Origin: Magnetospirillum sp. 64-120 | GTDB lineage: Bacteria > Pseudomonadota > Alphaproteobacteria > Rhodospirillales > Magnetospirillaceae | Direction of reading: 5' to 3' | DNA length: 64,000 bases | NCBI GenBank assembly: GCA_001898825.1 | Contig: MKVK01000026.1 | Location: 1-64,000, forward strand | Translations under genes and position numbers: made by a program | The notes under the pieces: generated by a model | The model's input: only the letters and a program-made list of their open reading frames with translations | Told to the model about the DNA's origin: nothing | The model's database searches: none | In this document: one piece after another, positions 52,582-62,393 of the stretch | How positions within the stretch are numbered: the stretch's first letter is position 1 | Layout: the number at the start of each line of letters is the position of its first letter

Positions 52582-53331
52582 TTAAAGTTGGACGACCTGG
52601 GCCCGTTCGGCCTTGTCTTCCAACGGCAGGTTCAGCGTGATGGTGGCGCCATAGGCCTGGGGTTCGTCGGGATCGACGCGCACCTTGTCGAAGGCCAAGA
52701 CGCGGGTTCCCAGGCCGAAGCCTTCCTTGATGTCGTGGGTGACCATGAACACCGTCATCTTCTCGGCCCGCCACAGATCGCGCACCAGATCGTGCATCTG
52801 CGCCTTGGTGCCTGGGTCCAGGGCGCCGAAAGGTTCGTCCATCAGCAGGATGCGGGGCTTACGCACCAGGGCCTGGGCGATGGACAGACGCTGTTGCATG
52901 CCGCCAGACAGTTCGGCCGGATATTTGGACTTGGCGTGATCCAGACCGACGGCATGGATGACGGCCGCGACCTCGTCCTGGGCCTGACGCTTGGCCTTGC
53001 CCCACAACTTGCCCCACAACGGCGCCCGGGCGAATTCCAGCCCCAGGATGACGTTTTCTTCCACCGTCAGATGGGGATAGGCGGAATAACGCTGGAACAC
53101 CACGCCACGGTCGGGACCGGGTTCGGGCGACAGTTTTTCGCCATCGACGCGGATGGTGCCGCGCGTCGGCGCCTCCATGGACAACAGCAGACGCAAAAAC
53201 GTGGTCTTGCCACAGCCCGACGGTCCCACCAGGGCGCAGAACTCGCCCGACGGGATGTCCAGGTTGACCCGTTCCAGCACCACCTGGTCGCCATATTCCA
53301 TCCACAGATTATCGACGGTGACGCGGCTCAT
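52582..53331 (-). CDS. ABC transporter ATP-binding protein, NitT/TauT type (guanidine uptake)
   Basis: The 249-residue protein has Walker A GPSGCGKTT, signature LSGGMQQRLS, Walker B RILLMDEPFGALDP and switch His VTHDI. ATG 53331 (MSRVTVDNLW) overlaps the permease stop by ATGA; the longer open frame is antisense or out-of-frame noise from the permease gene. It energises the importer encoded by the adjacent permease and binding-protein genes. Confidence 0.93.
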   Translation of the reverse strand: MSRVTVDNLWMEYGDQVVLERVNLDIPSGEFCALVGPSGCGKTTFLRLLLSMEAPTRGTIRVDGEKLSPEPGPDRGVVFQRYSAYPHLTVEENVILGLEFARAPLWGKLWGKAKRQAQDEVAAVIHAVGLDHAKSKYPAELSGGMQQRLSIAQALVRKPRILLMDEPFGALDPGTKAQMHDLVRDLWRAEKMTVFMVTHDIKEGFGLGTRVLAFDKVRVDPDEPQAYGATITLNLPLEDKAERAQVVQL

Positions 53332-54149
53332 GACGCCCCCCTTTCCAGCCAGGGGCACAGGCGGCGATTGGCGTAACGCAACGCCCAATCCATGCAAAAG
53401 GCCAAAAGCGTGATCCAGACGACGTAAGGCAAAATGACATCCATGGCCAGATAGCGCCGCACCAGGAAGATGCGGTAACCCAAACCGTCTTGGGCGGCGA
53501 TGGCTTCGGCGGAGATCAGGAACAGCCAGGCCGGCCCCAAGGACAGGCGCAGGGAATCCATCAGCTTGGGCCAGACGCTGGGCAGCACCAGACGGGTGAC
53601 GATCTGCCAGGTGTTGGCCCCCAGCGTCTGCGCCTTGATGACCAATTCGGATGGAATGGCTTCTACCCGCATGGCCATGTCGCGCACCAGGAACGGCGCG
53701 ATGCCGATGACGATCAAGACCACCTTGGACAATTCGTCCAGACCGAAGACGATGAACAAGATGGGCAACACCGCCATGGGCGGGATCAGCGACAACACCG
53801 CGATGAACGGGCTTAAGCCCGCCCGCACATAAGGGATCAGGCCGGTGCCGATGCCCAAGACCAGACCGATCACAGTGGACACCAACAGCCCCAGGCCCAG
53901 CCGGGTCAGGCTGGACGCGGTATCGGCCCACAGCAGCACTTGGCCGCTGCGGCTGTCGGGAACAAAAGCCAGGCGATGCACGGTGTCGGCGATGGTGGAA
54001 AACGCCGGCAGCAGCTTGTCATTGGGATTCTCGGCCAGCCGCAGCGCCGAGAAGGTCACGTAAAGCACCAGCACCGCCAGGAAGGGGAGCGCGCCCCAGA
54101 ACAGCGCGCCCCCTTTGCCGGGACGCCGGTTGATGATCCGGCGGCCCAT
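53328..54149 (-). CDS. ABC transporter permease, NitT/TauT type (guanidine uptake)
   Basis: The 273-residue protein has six membrane segments, with the EAA-type loop as AQTLGANTWQIVTRLVLPSVWP contacting the ATPase. GWxxL-like ends and the fold match SsuC/TauC permeases. It starts 2 bases after the binding-protein stop. Part of the guanidine operon by position. Confidence 0.93.
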   Translation of the reverse strand: MGRRIINRRPGKGGALFWGALPFLAVLVLYVTFSALRLAENPNDKLLPAFSTIADTVHRLAFVPDSRSGQVLLWADTASSLTRLGLGLLVSTVIGLVLGIGTGLIPYVRAGLSPFIAVLSLIPPMAVLPILFIVFGLDELSKVVLIVIGIAPFLVRDMAMRVEAIPSELVIKAQTLGANTWQIVTRLVLPSVWPKLMDSLRLSLGPAWLFLISAEAIAAQDGLGYRIFLVRRYLAMDVILPYVVWITLLAFCMDWALRYANRRLCPWLERGAS

Positions 54150-54151
54150 GC

Positions 54152-55222
54152 TTACAGCTTTCCGTCGGCGGCCAGCTTCATGAACTCGGCGTCGAAGCGC
54201 AATTTCACGTTCTTGGCGTCGCCGATGGTCTTGCCACCGGGGAAAGCGATGCCGACGGCGTCCTTGGTCTTGGCGCCCTCGCCCAACAGCCCGTGCTCGA
54301 ACGAGAAGCTGCGCACCATGTCCATGGTCTTGGGCAATTGTGCCGAAGTGGTGAAGGTCACCGCGTCGGCGGGCTTATAGAACATCTTGGTGGTCACCAG
54401 CTGCGCCTTGTAGCCGGCCAGATCGGTGCCCGAGGCCTTGGCCATGGCTTCCAGCATGCCTTGGTCGCCGGCCTCCATCTTGGCCATCATCTCGTACCAG
54501 ACGCCGACCAGCGCCTTGCCCAGCTTGGGGTTGTCCTTCAGCGTCGCCGAGTTGACCACCATCAGGTCGATGATTTCTCCGGGGATCTTGGAACTGTCGA
54601 ACACCTTGGTCGCGCCCTTGACGGCGGACACTTCGGCCAGCTGCGGGTTCCAGGTGACAACGGCGGTGGAATCGGCGGACGAGGTGAACACCGAGACGAT
54701 GTCGGCGTCCGACGTGTTGACGACGGAAACGTCCTTTTCCTTCAGCTTGACGGTATCCAGCGCCCGGGCCAGCAGGTAATGGGACACCGACAATTCCACC
54801 AGATTGATCTTCTGGCCCTTCAAGTCGGCGACGGTCTTGCCCTTTTTCAGCACGATGCCGTCATTGCCGTTGGAGAAGTCGCCGGAAATCAGCGAGGTGC
54901 TGTCGACGCCGCCGGCGGCCGGAATGGTCAGGGCGTCCATATTGGTCATCACACAGCCGTCGAAGGCGCCAGCGGTGTATTGGTTGATGGATTCGACGTA
55001 ATCGTTGATTTGGACGATCTCGACGCTGATGCCGTATTTGTCGGCCCATTTCTTCATCAAACCGGAATCGGCGGCATAGCCCCACGGCATCCAGCCGGCA
55101 TAGATGGACCAGGCGACCTTGAAATCCTTCTTTTCGGCGGACAACGCCGGAGAGCAGGTGGCGGCGACCATGCCGGCGACACCCAGGGTCAGACCCAGAA
55201 CTCGTTTCAGGGAAGAACGCAT
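54152..55222 (-). CDS. ABC transporter substrate-binding protein, NitT/TauT type (guanidine operon)
   Basis: The 356-residue protein has a Sec signal peptide (MRSSLKRVLGLTLGVAGMVA, cleavage near ALSA-EKK) and an NMT1/SsuA-like bilobal fold: FKVAWSIYAGWMPWGYAADSG, then NDYVESINQYTAGAFDGCVM. Acidic and aromatic residues would suit a cation such as guanidinium. ATG 55222 has GAGGGGG six bases upstream; the longer frame covers the riboswitch. It is the first gene after the guanidine-I riboswitch, so binding guanidine is well supported by context. Confidence 0.9.
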   Translation of the reverse strand: MRSSLKRVLGLTLGVAGMVAATCSPALSAEKKDFKVAWSIYAGWMPWGYAADSGLMKKWADKYGISVEIVQINDYVESINQYTAGAFDGCVMTNMDALTIPAAGGVDSTSLISGDFSNGNDGIVLKKGKTVADLKGQKINLVELSVSHYLLARALDTVKLKEKDVSVVNTSDADIVSVFTSSADSTAVVTWNPQLAEVSAVKGATKVFDSSKIPGEIIDLMVVNSATLKDNPKLGKALVGVWYEMMAKMEAGDQGMLEAMAKASGTDLAGYKAQLVTTKMFYKPADAVTFTTSAQLPKTMDMVRSFSFEHGLLGEGAKTKDAVGIAFPGGKTIGDAKNVKLRFDAEFMKLAADGKL

Positions 55223-55339
55223 GAAAACCCCCTCGGTTGCTTCGATCAGACTGTCTCGCACCGCAGGGACTTTTGGGGGATTTGGGGGGCCTTCGACCGA
55301 CGGGCAGAGACCGACCCCGAGCCCCCATGGGCACTCGCG

Positions 55340-55450
55340 GTACAGCTCTCCCGGGCTTTTATCCCGCCGTGGCTCCGCCCATCCGAAGAATGGCCGGGAG
55401 TGCATCTCTCGGACCAGACACCGCAAGCGGCCGGAACCCTAGACGCGTTA
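55340..55450 (-). promoter_or_regulatory. Guanidine-I (ykkC) riboswitch
   Basis: Read on the reverse strand the RNA has the class hallmarks in order: CTAGGGTTCCGG, then a stem and GGTCCGAGAGA, then GGAGCCACGGCGGGATAAAA followed by GCCCGGGAGA. The first and last conserved blocks and the ACGG...GGGA core are those of the ykkC aptamer. Between it and the start at 55222, C-rich runs (near 55275-55290) could pair with the ribosome site GAGGGGG, suggesting translational control; no clear terminator is seen. This spacer (55223-55551) holds no gene. Confidence 0.92.
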
Positions 55451-55551
55451 TGGCCCTTATACAGGCAAGCTTCGTGCCAGCCCCGAACCGGCAGTTTTCC
55501 GTCGCCCCGAAACGAGAGACGGCTAATTCATGGGCAACGAAGGCCCGTTTT

Positions 55552-56709
55552 TTAATCAGCCCGCGCCGATCCCGAACCGGGCTGGCCCGCCCTGCGACGC
55601 ACGGACCACAGCCAGCCGCCCAGGAAAACAGCGAACAACGCACCGGCGCTGACCAGCAGTCCTTGCGGGTTCCAGGCATCCATGGCCATGCCGTGCACGG
55701 GCGGACCGCACAGGCTGCCCAGGGCGTAAAGGGTGCCGAAAGCCGCATTGGCCGAGGCCAGTTCGGAATCATGGAAATGGTCGGCCAGCATGGCCAGGGT
55801 GACGTTGTAAAGCGCCCCGGCGAAACCGCCCCACAACAGCATCAGCCCCAGCAGGGCTTGGGGAAAGGCGACGGCAGTAGGGATGAAAGCGGGAATGATC
55901 AGGGCACAGGCGGCGGAAGCGGTGGCCACCTTGCCCTTGCCGTAGCGGTCGGCCAGGATGCCCGCCGGCACCGCCATGACGATCTGCCCACCGATGGCGG
56001 CGGCGGCACACCACAGGGCCCATTGGTCGTCCAGCCCCTGACGCACCACGTAAACCGGCATCAGGGTATAGGGCACGCCTTCGAACATGCCGTAGACCAG
56101 AATACCGAACAAGGCGACGAAGGCGCCGCTGGCCAGCAGACGGCGCAGGCTCAGGCGGGCCACGGCCTCGACCGCCGGCGGGCTGCCCGGCAGGATGGCG
56201 AACACCAGCGCCGAGGCCACGGTCAAGCCGGCGATCATCACGATGGGCGGCCAGCCGTCCACCCCCACCGACGGCGTCACCATGCCGCCGACCATGGCCC
56301 CGCTGGCGAACGCCATCACATAGATGCCGATATTGCGTGCCCGATGCGTCTGGGCCGAGGCGCCATTGATCCAGTATTCCACCAGCCGGAACACCATGCC
56401 GGTGCCGCCGCCGAACACAAAGCGCAGTCCCAGCCAAAGGGTGGCGTCAGGCAGCAGGGGGAAACACAGGATGGCGCAGACCGCCAGAACCAACAGCCCC
56501 AGCAACAAAGCCTTGGCGGGAAACCGCTTCAAGGCCCAGGGCATCAACGGCGTCGCCAGCAGCCAGCCCAAGGCCGGCATCGCGGCGTTGACCCCGATGG
56601 CGGTGGCCGACACCCCCATGCGGTTCAAGGCCAGATCCACATAGACGTAAGACACCCCCACCGCCGCCGCCAGCAAGGCCGAAGCGACCGACAGCAGCGG
56701 CAGGTTCAT
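55552..56709 (-). CDS. MFS transporter (YcaD-like)
   Basis: The 385-residue protein has twelve predicted segments and MFS loops, including LADRYGKGKV between TM8 and TM9 (A-like motif) and GGTGMVFRLVEYWINGAS in TM4-5, as in YcaD/AraJ-type transporters. I choose ATG 56709 (MNLPLLSVASAL); upstream codons lack similarity. It follows the guanidine operon's riboswitch in the opposite order (it is upstream), so it has its own promoter. Substrate unknown. Confidence 0.85.
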   Translation of the reverse strand: MNLPLLSVASALLAAAVGVSYVYVDLALNRMGVSATAIGVNAAMPALGWLLATPLMPWALKRFPAKALLLGLLVLAVCAILCFPLLPDATLWLGLRFVFGGGTGMVFRLVEYWINGASAQTHRARNIGIYVMAFASGAMVGGMVTPSVGVDGWPPIVMIAGLTVASALVFAILPGSPPAVEAVARLSLRRLLASGAFVALFGILVYGMFEGVPYTLMPVYVVRQGLDDQWALWCAAAAIGGQIVMAVPAGILADRYGKGKVATASAACALIIPAFIPTAVAFPQALLGLMLLWGGFAGALYNVTLAMLADHFHDSELASANAAFGTLYALGSLCGPPVHGMAMDAWNPQGLLVSAGALFAVFLGGWLWSVRRRAGQPGSGSARAD

Positions 56710-57025
56710 GGGTGGGGGATGGGCACTTTGGGAAGCCAAGGACGCCTCGCCTGACAGGACCCGCGAAATGTAGCTGCCAAAAGGCGCCAGGGCAATTTTC
56801 CACCCCCAGAAACGACGAAGTCCGACCGGCATTCACATGCACTGTCGGGCTTGATCGAACACCTGAAAGTTGGCGTAGGAAAGGGAACTGCCGTCTAACC
56901 CTCGCGCTGGCATATAGATGAGTTTCGGTCGGGGGCACGAATTTTATCTTGTGTCATAGCGCATGCCGCAGCACATATAGTGCGCCAATTCACTGGAGTT
57001 TTTCGGCGCAGCGTTGATAGGCAGC
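56710..57025. other. Divergent intergenic region without a recognised gene
   Basis: These 316 bases separate the divergent MFS and O-antigen-ligase-like genes. No convincing reading frame with family similarity was found on either strand. The last 90 bases are less GC-rich and presumably hold the promoters, but no clear consensus boxes were found. Confidence 0.5.
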
Positions 57026-58300
57026 ATGATTACAGCAATGAAGGGGACTTTGCTCCAGAGTCTTGGGCGGCCACATCCGTGGTTGGTCATTCTGCTCTTC
57101 GCCGGTCCATTGGTCGCGCTGTTTGCCGGATTGGCCGCGGCCCCCATCTTTGCCGCCCTCGCCCTGTTGGTCATCTGGGGCGGCTGGCCCGGAAAGCCGT
57201 GGCGGAACGTTCCGGCCAATCTGGCGCTGCTGTTCGGCGCCGCCTCGCTCTGGAGCCTGGTCTCGTGCCTGTGGACGGTGACGCCGGTGGGGGAAGCCCT
57301 GCGCCATTGGGCGGCCTTTTCGGCCCTCACCGGGTTGGGTTTGCTGGCGGTCGGGGGGGCATCATGCCTGGACATCGCCCACCGGCGGGTCATTCGTAAA
57401 AGTCTTACCGCCGGAATTCTGTTGGCAGCCGCCGCCCTGATCTTGGAAGCGAATACCAATTACGCGCTGACCAGATATTTCTATGCCCTGGCGCGTGGGG
57501 TCGAACCGAGCACCATGCTCGACTCGATCGTTTCGCGCGGTGTCGTCCTGCTGCTTCTGCTGTCCTGGCCGGCCACGCTGGCCATCTTTCGCCGCTACGG
57601 CGCCCGCGCCGCCATTCTGCAAGTGGCGGTGCTGTTGCTGGGCGTGGTCGGTAACGGCAAGCACGCCATCGTCCTGGCGCAGCTGGCCGGAATCGCGGCC
57701 TTCCTGTTCACCTTGTGGGCCCCGAAGTTCACCCTCAGGGCGCTGCAGATCACCGCGGCGGCCATGATCCTGACCATGCCGCTGATCGGACAGGTGCTGC
57801 CCACGGTCCCGGAACTAAGCCAGGCGAACCTGTTCAACTCTGCCCGCCACCGCGTGGTGATCTGGCATTTCACCATCGAGCATATCACCCAGCATTTCTG
57901 GCGCGGCTGGGGCATGGATGCATCGCGGGAAATCCCCGGCGCCGGCGATATAACTGACATCACCATCGTTCAGCCCAATGGCAGCAGCGAAATTGTGCAT
58001 TACACCCACCTGCCGCTGCATCCTCATAACGGCCCGCTGCAGACCTGGCTGGAATTGGGCGGGGCCGGTGCCTTGCTGCTGGCGGCCATCGTCTGGAGCG
58101 TGATCGGCAATATCCGGCAGGCCGCCATCGATCCGGTAGAGCGGGCCACCCGGGCCGCCGCCGTCATGGGGGCATTGATTGTCGGGGCGATCAGTTTTGG
58201 CCTATGGCAATCATGGTGGCTGGCGACCTTATGGCTAACGGCCATCTTGTTGGTGGCTGTCACCGCGCCGGATGACACGGGAAGCGGCAAAACGCCGTAA
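57026..58300 (+). CDS. O-antigen ligase/polymerase family protein
   Basis: The ~424-residue protein has about 10-12 membrane segments and a large periplasmic loop with NLFNSARHRVVIWHFT, FWRGWGMDAS and LPLHPHNGPLQTWLELGGAG, the WaaL/Wzy_C pattern with an essential His near the loop's end. It would join or polymerise lipid-linked glycans. ATG 57026 or 57038 are possible starts. It leads the second polysaccharide cluster and is followed by a 61-base gap. Confidence 0.85.
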   Translation: MITAMKGTLLQSLGRPHPWLVILLFAGPLVALFAGLAAAPIFAALALLVIWGGWPGKPWRNVPANLALLFGAASLWSLVSCLWTVTPVGEALRHWAAFSALTGLGLLAVGGASCLDIAHRRVIRKSLTAGILLAAAALILEANTNYALTRYFYALARGVEPSTMLDSIVSRGVVLLLLLSWPATLAIFRRYGARAAILQVAVLLLGVVGNGKHAIVLAQLAGIAAFLFTLWAPKFTLRALQITAAAMILTMPLIGQVLPTVPELSQANLFNSARHRVVIWHFTIEHITQHFWRGWGMDASREIPGAGDITDITIVQPNGSSEIVHYTHLPLHPHNGPLQTWLELGGAGALLLAAIVWSVIGNIRQAAIDPVERATRAAAVMGALIVGAISFGLWQSWWLATLWLTAILLVAVTAPDDTGSGKTP

Positions 58301-58361
58301 TTCATCCTTTGGTTTCATTCTCCTTGTCATTCATCGGCCTCTTTCTATAGTTTACCCGACC

Positions 58362-60476
58362 ATGTGCGCACGCATCCTCTTCGTCGTCCGCTCTCTGGAC
58401 CTGGGCGGGGCCGAGCGGCAATTGGTGACCCTGGCCCGCGCCCAGGCGGAACAGGGGCAGCAGGTGGCGGTAGCCCTGTTCTATCCCGGCGGGACGCTTG
58501 ACGCCGAACTGGGCGACATTCCGGTATATTCCCTGGCCAAGCGCGGCCGCTGGGATCTGATCGGCCCCTTCAGCAAACTGGTGCGCGCGCTGCGCGACTG
58601 GCGCCCCGACATCGTCCATGGCTATCTGCCGGTCGCCAATCTTTTGGCCTTCACCGCTTGCGCCCTGGTGCCCGGACCGCGCGTGGTGTTCGGCATCCGC
58701 GCCTCGGACATGGACATGGGCTGCTATGACGCGGTCAGCCGCTGGACCTATCGCCTAGAGGCCCTTGTCGCCGGCCGCGCCGATCTGGTTATCGCCAATT
58801 CCGCCGCCGGGCTGACCGCCTTGCGCCAGCGCGGCGCCGAACACCGTGGCGTGGTGATCGCCAATGGCATTGATACCCAGCGCTTCCGCCCCGATCCCGC
58901 AGCGCGTGCCGAATGGCGCCAACGCTTGGGCGTGGACGACACGACGCTGCTGATCGGCATGGCGGCCCGCCGTGACCCCATGAAGGATCACGACACCTTT
59001 TTCGCCGCCGCCCGCCAGATGGCGGAACGCCACCGCAATATCGCCTTTACCCTGGCCGGCAACGGCACCCAATCCCTGTCCGCCGAGTTGGGGGCGCCGC
59101 TGCATGTGGTCGGGCCGCTGGCTCAGGTCGAGCGGTGGATGGCGGCCCTGGATGTGGGCGTGCTGGCCTCGCGCTTTGGCGAGGGTTTTCCCAATGCCCT
59201 GGCCGAGATGATGGCCTGTGGCGTGCCTTGTGTCGCCACCGATGTGGGGGATTCGGCGCTTGTGGCGCAACGGGTGGTTCCCGCCGGCGATGCATCGGCT
59301 TTGGCCCAGGCCTGCCTGGACCTTGCCACCTCGCCCACGGAGGGACGCGCCCGGATCGAACAGCATTTTTCGGTGGCGGCCCTGACGGCAAAGACCCTGG
59401 CGGTGTTGCAGGCCCTTGAGCGCCCGCTGGTGGTTCATCTGATCACCGGCCTGGGCAGTGGCGGCGCCGAGCACATGCTGGCCCGGCTGGTGCAAAGCTC
59501 TAAGGCCTTCCGCCATGTGGTGATCTCGTTGACCGGGGGCGGCAAATTTGCCGAGAAGCTGCGCCGCGACGGGATCGAGGTGGTCACCCTGGACTTGCCT
59601 GCGGGCCCACGCGCCCTCCTCGCCCTTCCCCGTCTGATCCGCCTGTTGCGCCGCTTGCGCCCGGCCCTGATCCAGACCTGGCTGTACCATGCGGACCTGC
59701 TGGGCACCCTGGCCGCCTTTTTTTCCGACTGCCGCCGCCTGATCTGGAGCCTGCGCTGCTCGAATATGGACAAGGCGCGCTATGGCCGCCTGGTCGGTCT
59801 GCTGGCGCGTCTGTCCCGCCGGCCCCAGGTGGTGATCTCCAATTCCCAGGCGGGCATCGACTGGCACAAGGCGCAGGGCTATGCCCCGCGCGCCTGGGCG
59901 CTGATCGACAACGACGTGGATACCGCCCGCTTCCATCCCGACCCGGCCGCCCGCGCCGCGTGGCGGCTTCGCCTGGGCATCGCCCCGTCCACGATGCTGG
60001 TGGGAATGGCGGCGCGGCGCGACCCCATGAAGGATCATGATGCCTTCCTGGCCGCTGCCAAATTGGCGAGGCCGGACTTCACCTTCGTCATGGCCGGCCA
60101 TGGCACCGAGGATATGCCCGGCGGATTGGGGCAGGTCGAGGACATGGCGGGTTTCTACGCGGCACTCGATGTCTTCGTCTCGGCCTCGCGCTTCGGCGAG
60201 GGCTTCCCCAACGTGGTGGCCGAGGCCATGTCCTCGGGCCTAGCCTGCGTGGTCACCGACATTGGTGACGCCAAACGCCTGGTGGGGGAAGCTGGGCTGG
60301 TGGTGCCCTCGGGCGACGTTGCGGCGCTGGCCTCGGCCATCGCCCAGGCCGCCAGCCGCCGTGATGAATTGGGCATAGCGGCCCGGCGGCGCATGGAAGC
60401 TGAATTCGCTTCACCGGTTTCCGTCACCCGCCATGAAATGCTATGGGCTAGCCTGTTGGGCAAGAGGGGGGACTAA
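58362..60476 (+). CDS. Fusion of two GT4 glycosyltransferases
   Basis: The 704-residue protein contains two complete GT-B units joined without a linker at about residue 350. Each has the glycine-rich start (SLDLGGAERQLV; GLGSGGAEHMLARL), the block GMAARRDPMKDHD (both halves nearly the same), and the donor-site sequence ASRFGEGFPN followed by AE. This is consistent with duplication and fusion of one gene. The protein may add two sugars in succession. The frame is open throughout, and ATG 58362 starts at the family N-terminus. 3 bases before asparagine synthetase. Confidence 0.9.
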   Translation: MCARILFVVRSLDLGGAERQLVTLARAQAEQGQQVAVALFYPGGTLDAELGDIPVYSLAKRGRWDLIGPFSKLVRALRDWRPDIVHGYLPVANLLAFTACALVPGPRVVFGIRASDMDMGCYDAVSRWTYRLEALVAGRADLVIANSAAGLTALRQRGAEHRGVVIANGIDTQRFRPDPAARAEWRQRLGVDDTTLLIGMAARRDPMKDHDTFFAAARQMAERHRNIAFTLAGNGTQSLSAELGAPLHVVGPLAQVERWMAALDVGVLASRFGEGFPNALAEMMACGVPCVATDVGDSALVAQRVVPAGDASALAQACLDLATSPTEGRARIEQHFSVAALTAKTLAVLQALERPLVVHLITGLGSGGAEHMLARLVQSSKAFRHVVISLTGGGKFAEKLRRDGIEVVTLDLPAGPRALLALPRLIRLLRRLRPALIQTWLYHADLLGTLAAFFSDCRRLIWSLRCSNMDKARYGRLVGLLARLSRRPQVVISNSQAGIDWHKAQGYAPRAWALIDNDVDTARFHPDPAARAAWRLRLGIAPSTMLVGMAARRDPMKDHDAFLAAAKLARPDFTFVMAGHGTEDMPGGLGQVEDMAGFYAALDVFVSASRFGEGFPNVVAEAMSSGLACVVTDIGDAKRLVGEAGLVVPSGDVAALASAIAQAASRRDELGIAARRRMEAEFASPVSVTRHEMLWASLLGKRGD

Positions 60477-60479
60477 CGG

Positions 60480-62393
60480 ATGTGCGGCATCACCGGCCTG
60501 TGGCAATTCGCTGGCGGCACGGCCGAAACGCTTGAGCGTGAGGCCCAGGCCATGACGGCCACTTTGGCCCATCGCGGCCCGGATGCCGGAGCGGTGTGGG
60601 TGGACGACGCCGCCGGCGTCGCCCTGGGCCATCGCCGGTTGTCCATTCTGGACCTTTCGCCCAGCGGGGCCCAGCCCATGCTGTCGAGCGACGGCCGCTT
60701 CGTGCTTGTTTACAATGGCGAAGGCTATAACGCCCAGGAATTGCGGAGCGAATTGGAAGGCCGGGGCCTGCATTTCCGAGGCCATTCCGACACCGAGGTG
60801 CTGGCCGAGGGATTCGCCGTCTGGGGGGTCGAAGCGACGATCCGGCGCTTCAACGGCATGTTCGCCTTCGCCGCCTGGGACCGCGCGGAACGGCGCCTGT
60901 GGCTGGGCCGCGACCGCTTGGGGATCAAGCCGCTCTATTGGGCCATGACCGGCCAGCGTCTGCTGTTCGGCTCGGAACTCAAGGCCTTGCGCGCCGCGAC
61001 GGGGTGGACGCCGCAAGTCGACAGGGATGCGGTTTCGGCGTTCCTGCGTCACAATTACGTTCCCGCCCCCTTCACCATCTATCGCGGTGTCACCAAGCTG
61101 GAGCCGGGCCGGCTGCTCAGCGTCGGTGCCGACGGCAACGTGACCAAATCGGTCTATTGGGACGGCTATCGCATGATGGCCGCGGCCGAACCGGCCCACC
61201 TCTCGGAAGCCGAGGCCATCGATCAGCTCGAAGCCTTGCTGACCGATTCGGTGCAGCGCCAGATGGTCTCGGACGTCGCCTTGGGCGCCTTCCTGTCGGG
61301 TGGCGTCGATTCCTCCATGGTGGTGGCGCTGATGCGCGCCAAGACCGGGGCGCGGGTGCAAACCTTCTCGATCGGCTTCAACGAGGCCGGCTTCGACGAA
61401 TCGGCCCATGCCGCCGCCGTCGCCCGCCATTTGGGGACCGAACATACCGAATTGCGCGTGTCCCCAAGCCATGCGCTGGATCTGGTCCCCGGCCTGTGCG
61501 AAAGCTGGGACGAACCCTTCGCCGATTCGTCCCAGATCCCGACCCGGCTTTTGGCCGAACTCACCAAGAAACACGTCAGCGTGGCCCTGTCGGGGGATGG
61601 CGGCGACGAATTGTTCGCCGGCTACAACCGCTATTTCTGTTCCATGCGGCTGAAGAAGACCATCGGCCGGGTGCCCCGCCCCATCCGTAACGCCTTGGCC
61701 GCCGGCCTGCGCCTGCCCTCGCCGGGAATGTGGGACAACGTGGCACGGCTGATGCCAAAGCGGCACCGCCTTCCGCAATTGGGCGACAAGGCGCACAAAT
61801 TGGCCGAGGTGCTGTCCCTGGACGAGATGGCGTCCTACCGGCGTCTGGTCAGCCATTGGCCGGACCCCGACGCGGTGGTGCCGGGCGGACACGAACCCAA
61901 GGGCTTGCTGTGGGACCCGGCCCTGGAACGGGATTTTCCGGACAGCGTCGGCCGCATGCAGGCCGCCGACACCCTGACCTATCTGCCCGACGACATCCTG
62001 ACCAAGGTCGACCGCGCCACCATGGCGGTATCGCTTGAAGCCCGGGTGCCGCTGCTCGACCACCGCCTGGTGGAATTCGCCTGGACGCTTCCGTTGTCCA
62101 TGAAGGTCCGTGACGGACAGGGCAAGTGGATCCTGCGCCAGGTGCTGTACCGCCACGTGCCGCCGGCCCTGATCGACCGCCCCAAGATGGGATTTGGCGT
62201 TCCCATCGGCGCCTGGCTGGTGGGGCCGTTGCGGGACTGGGCCGAAGACCTGCTCCGCCACACCGAATTGGTTGATCCCGCCCCCGTGGCCAAGCTGTGG
62301 TCCGAACATCTGTCCGGTACCCGGAACTGGCAGTACCCGCTGTGGGATATCCTGATGCTGGAATCCTGGCGACGGCGGTGGGCCGCGTCGTGA
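60480..62393 (+). CDS. asnB: Asparagine synthetase (glutamine-hydrolysing), polysaccharide-cluster type
   Basis: The 637-residue protein has a glutaminase domain starting MCGITG (nucleophile Cys2, RGPDAGAVW, HRRLSILD) and a synthetase domain with the ATP PP-loop FLSGGVDSSMV near residue 272. Such AsnB copies within exopolysaccharide clusters may amidate sugar uronic acids rather than make asparagine; that is inference. Four bases after the GT fusion's stop, overlapping the next GTG start. Confidence 0.93.
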   Translation: MCGITGLWQFAGGTAETLEREAQAMTATLAHRGPDAGAVWVDDAAGVALGHRRLSILDLSPSGAQPMLSSDGRFVLVYNGEGYNAQELRSELEGRGLHFRGHSDTEVLAEGFAVWGVEATIRRFNGMFAFAAWDRAERRLWLGRDRLGIKPLYWAMTGQRLLFGSELKALRAATGWTPQVDRDAVSAFLRHNYVPAPFTIYRGVTKLEPGRLLSVGADGNVTKSVYWDGYRMMAAAEPAHLSEAEAIDQLEALLTDSVQRQMVSDVALGAFLSGGVDSSMVVALMRAKTGARVQTFSIGFNEAGFDESAHAAAVARHLGTEHTELRVSPSHALDLVPGLCESWDEPFADSSQIPTRLLAELTKKHVSVALSGDGGDELFAGYNRYFCSMRLKKTIGRVPRPIRNALAAGLRLPSPGMWDNVARLMPKRHRLPQLGDKAHKLAEVLSLDEMASYRRLVSHWPDPDAVVPGGHEPKGLLWDPALERDFPDSVGRMQAADTLTYLPDDILTKVDRATMAVSLEARVPLLDHRLVEFAWTLPLSMKVRDGQGKWILRQVLYRHVPPALIDRPKMGFGVPIGAWLVGPLRDWAEDLLRHTELVDPAPVAKLWSEHLSGTRNWQYPLWDILMLESWRRRWAAS

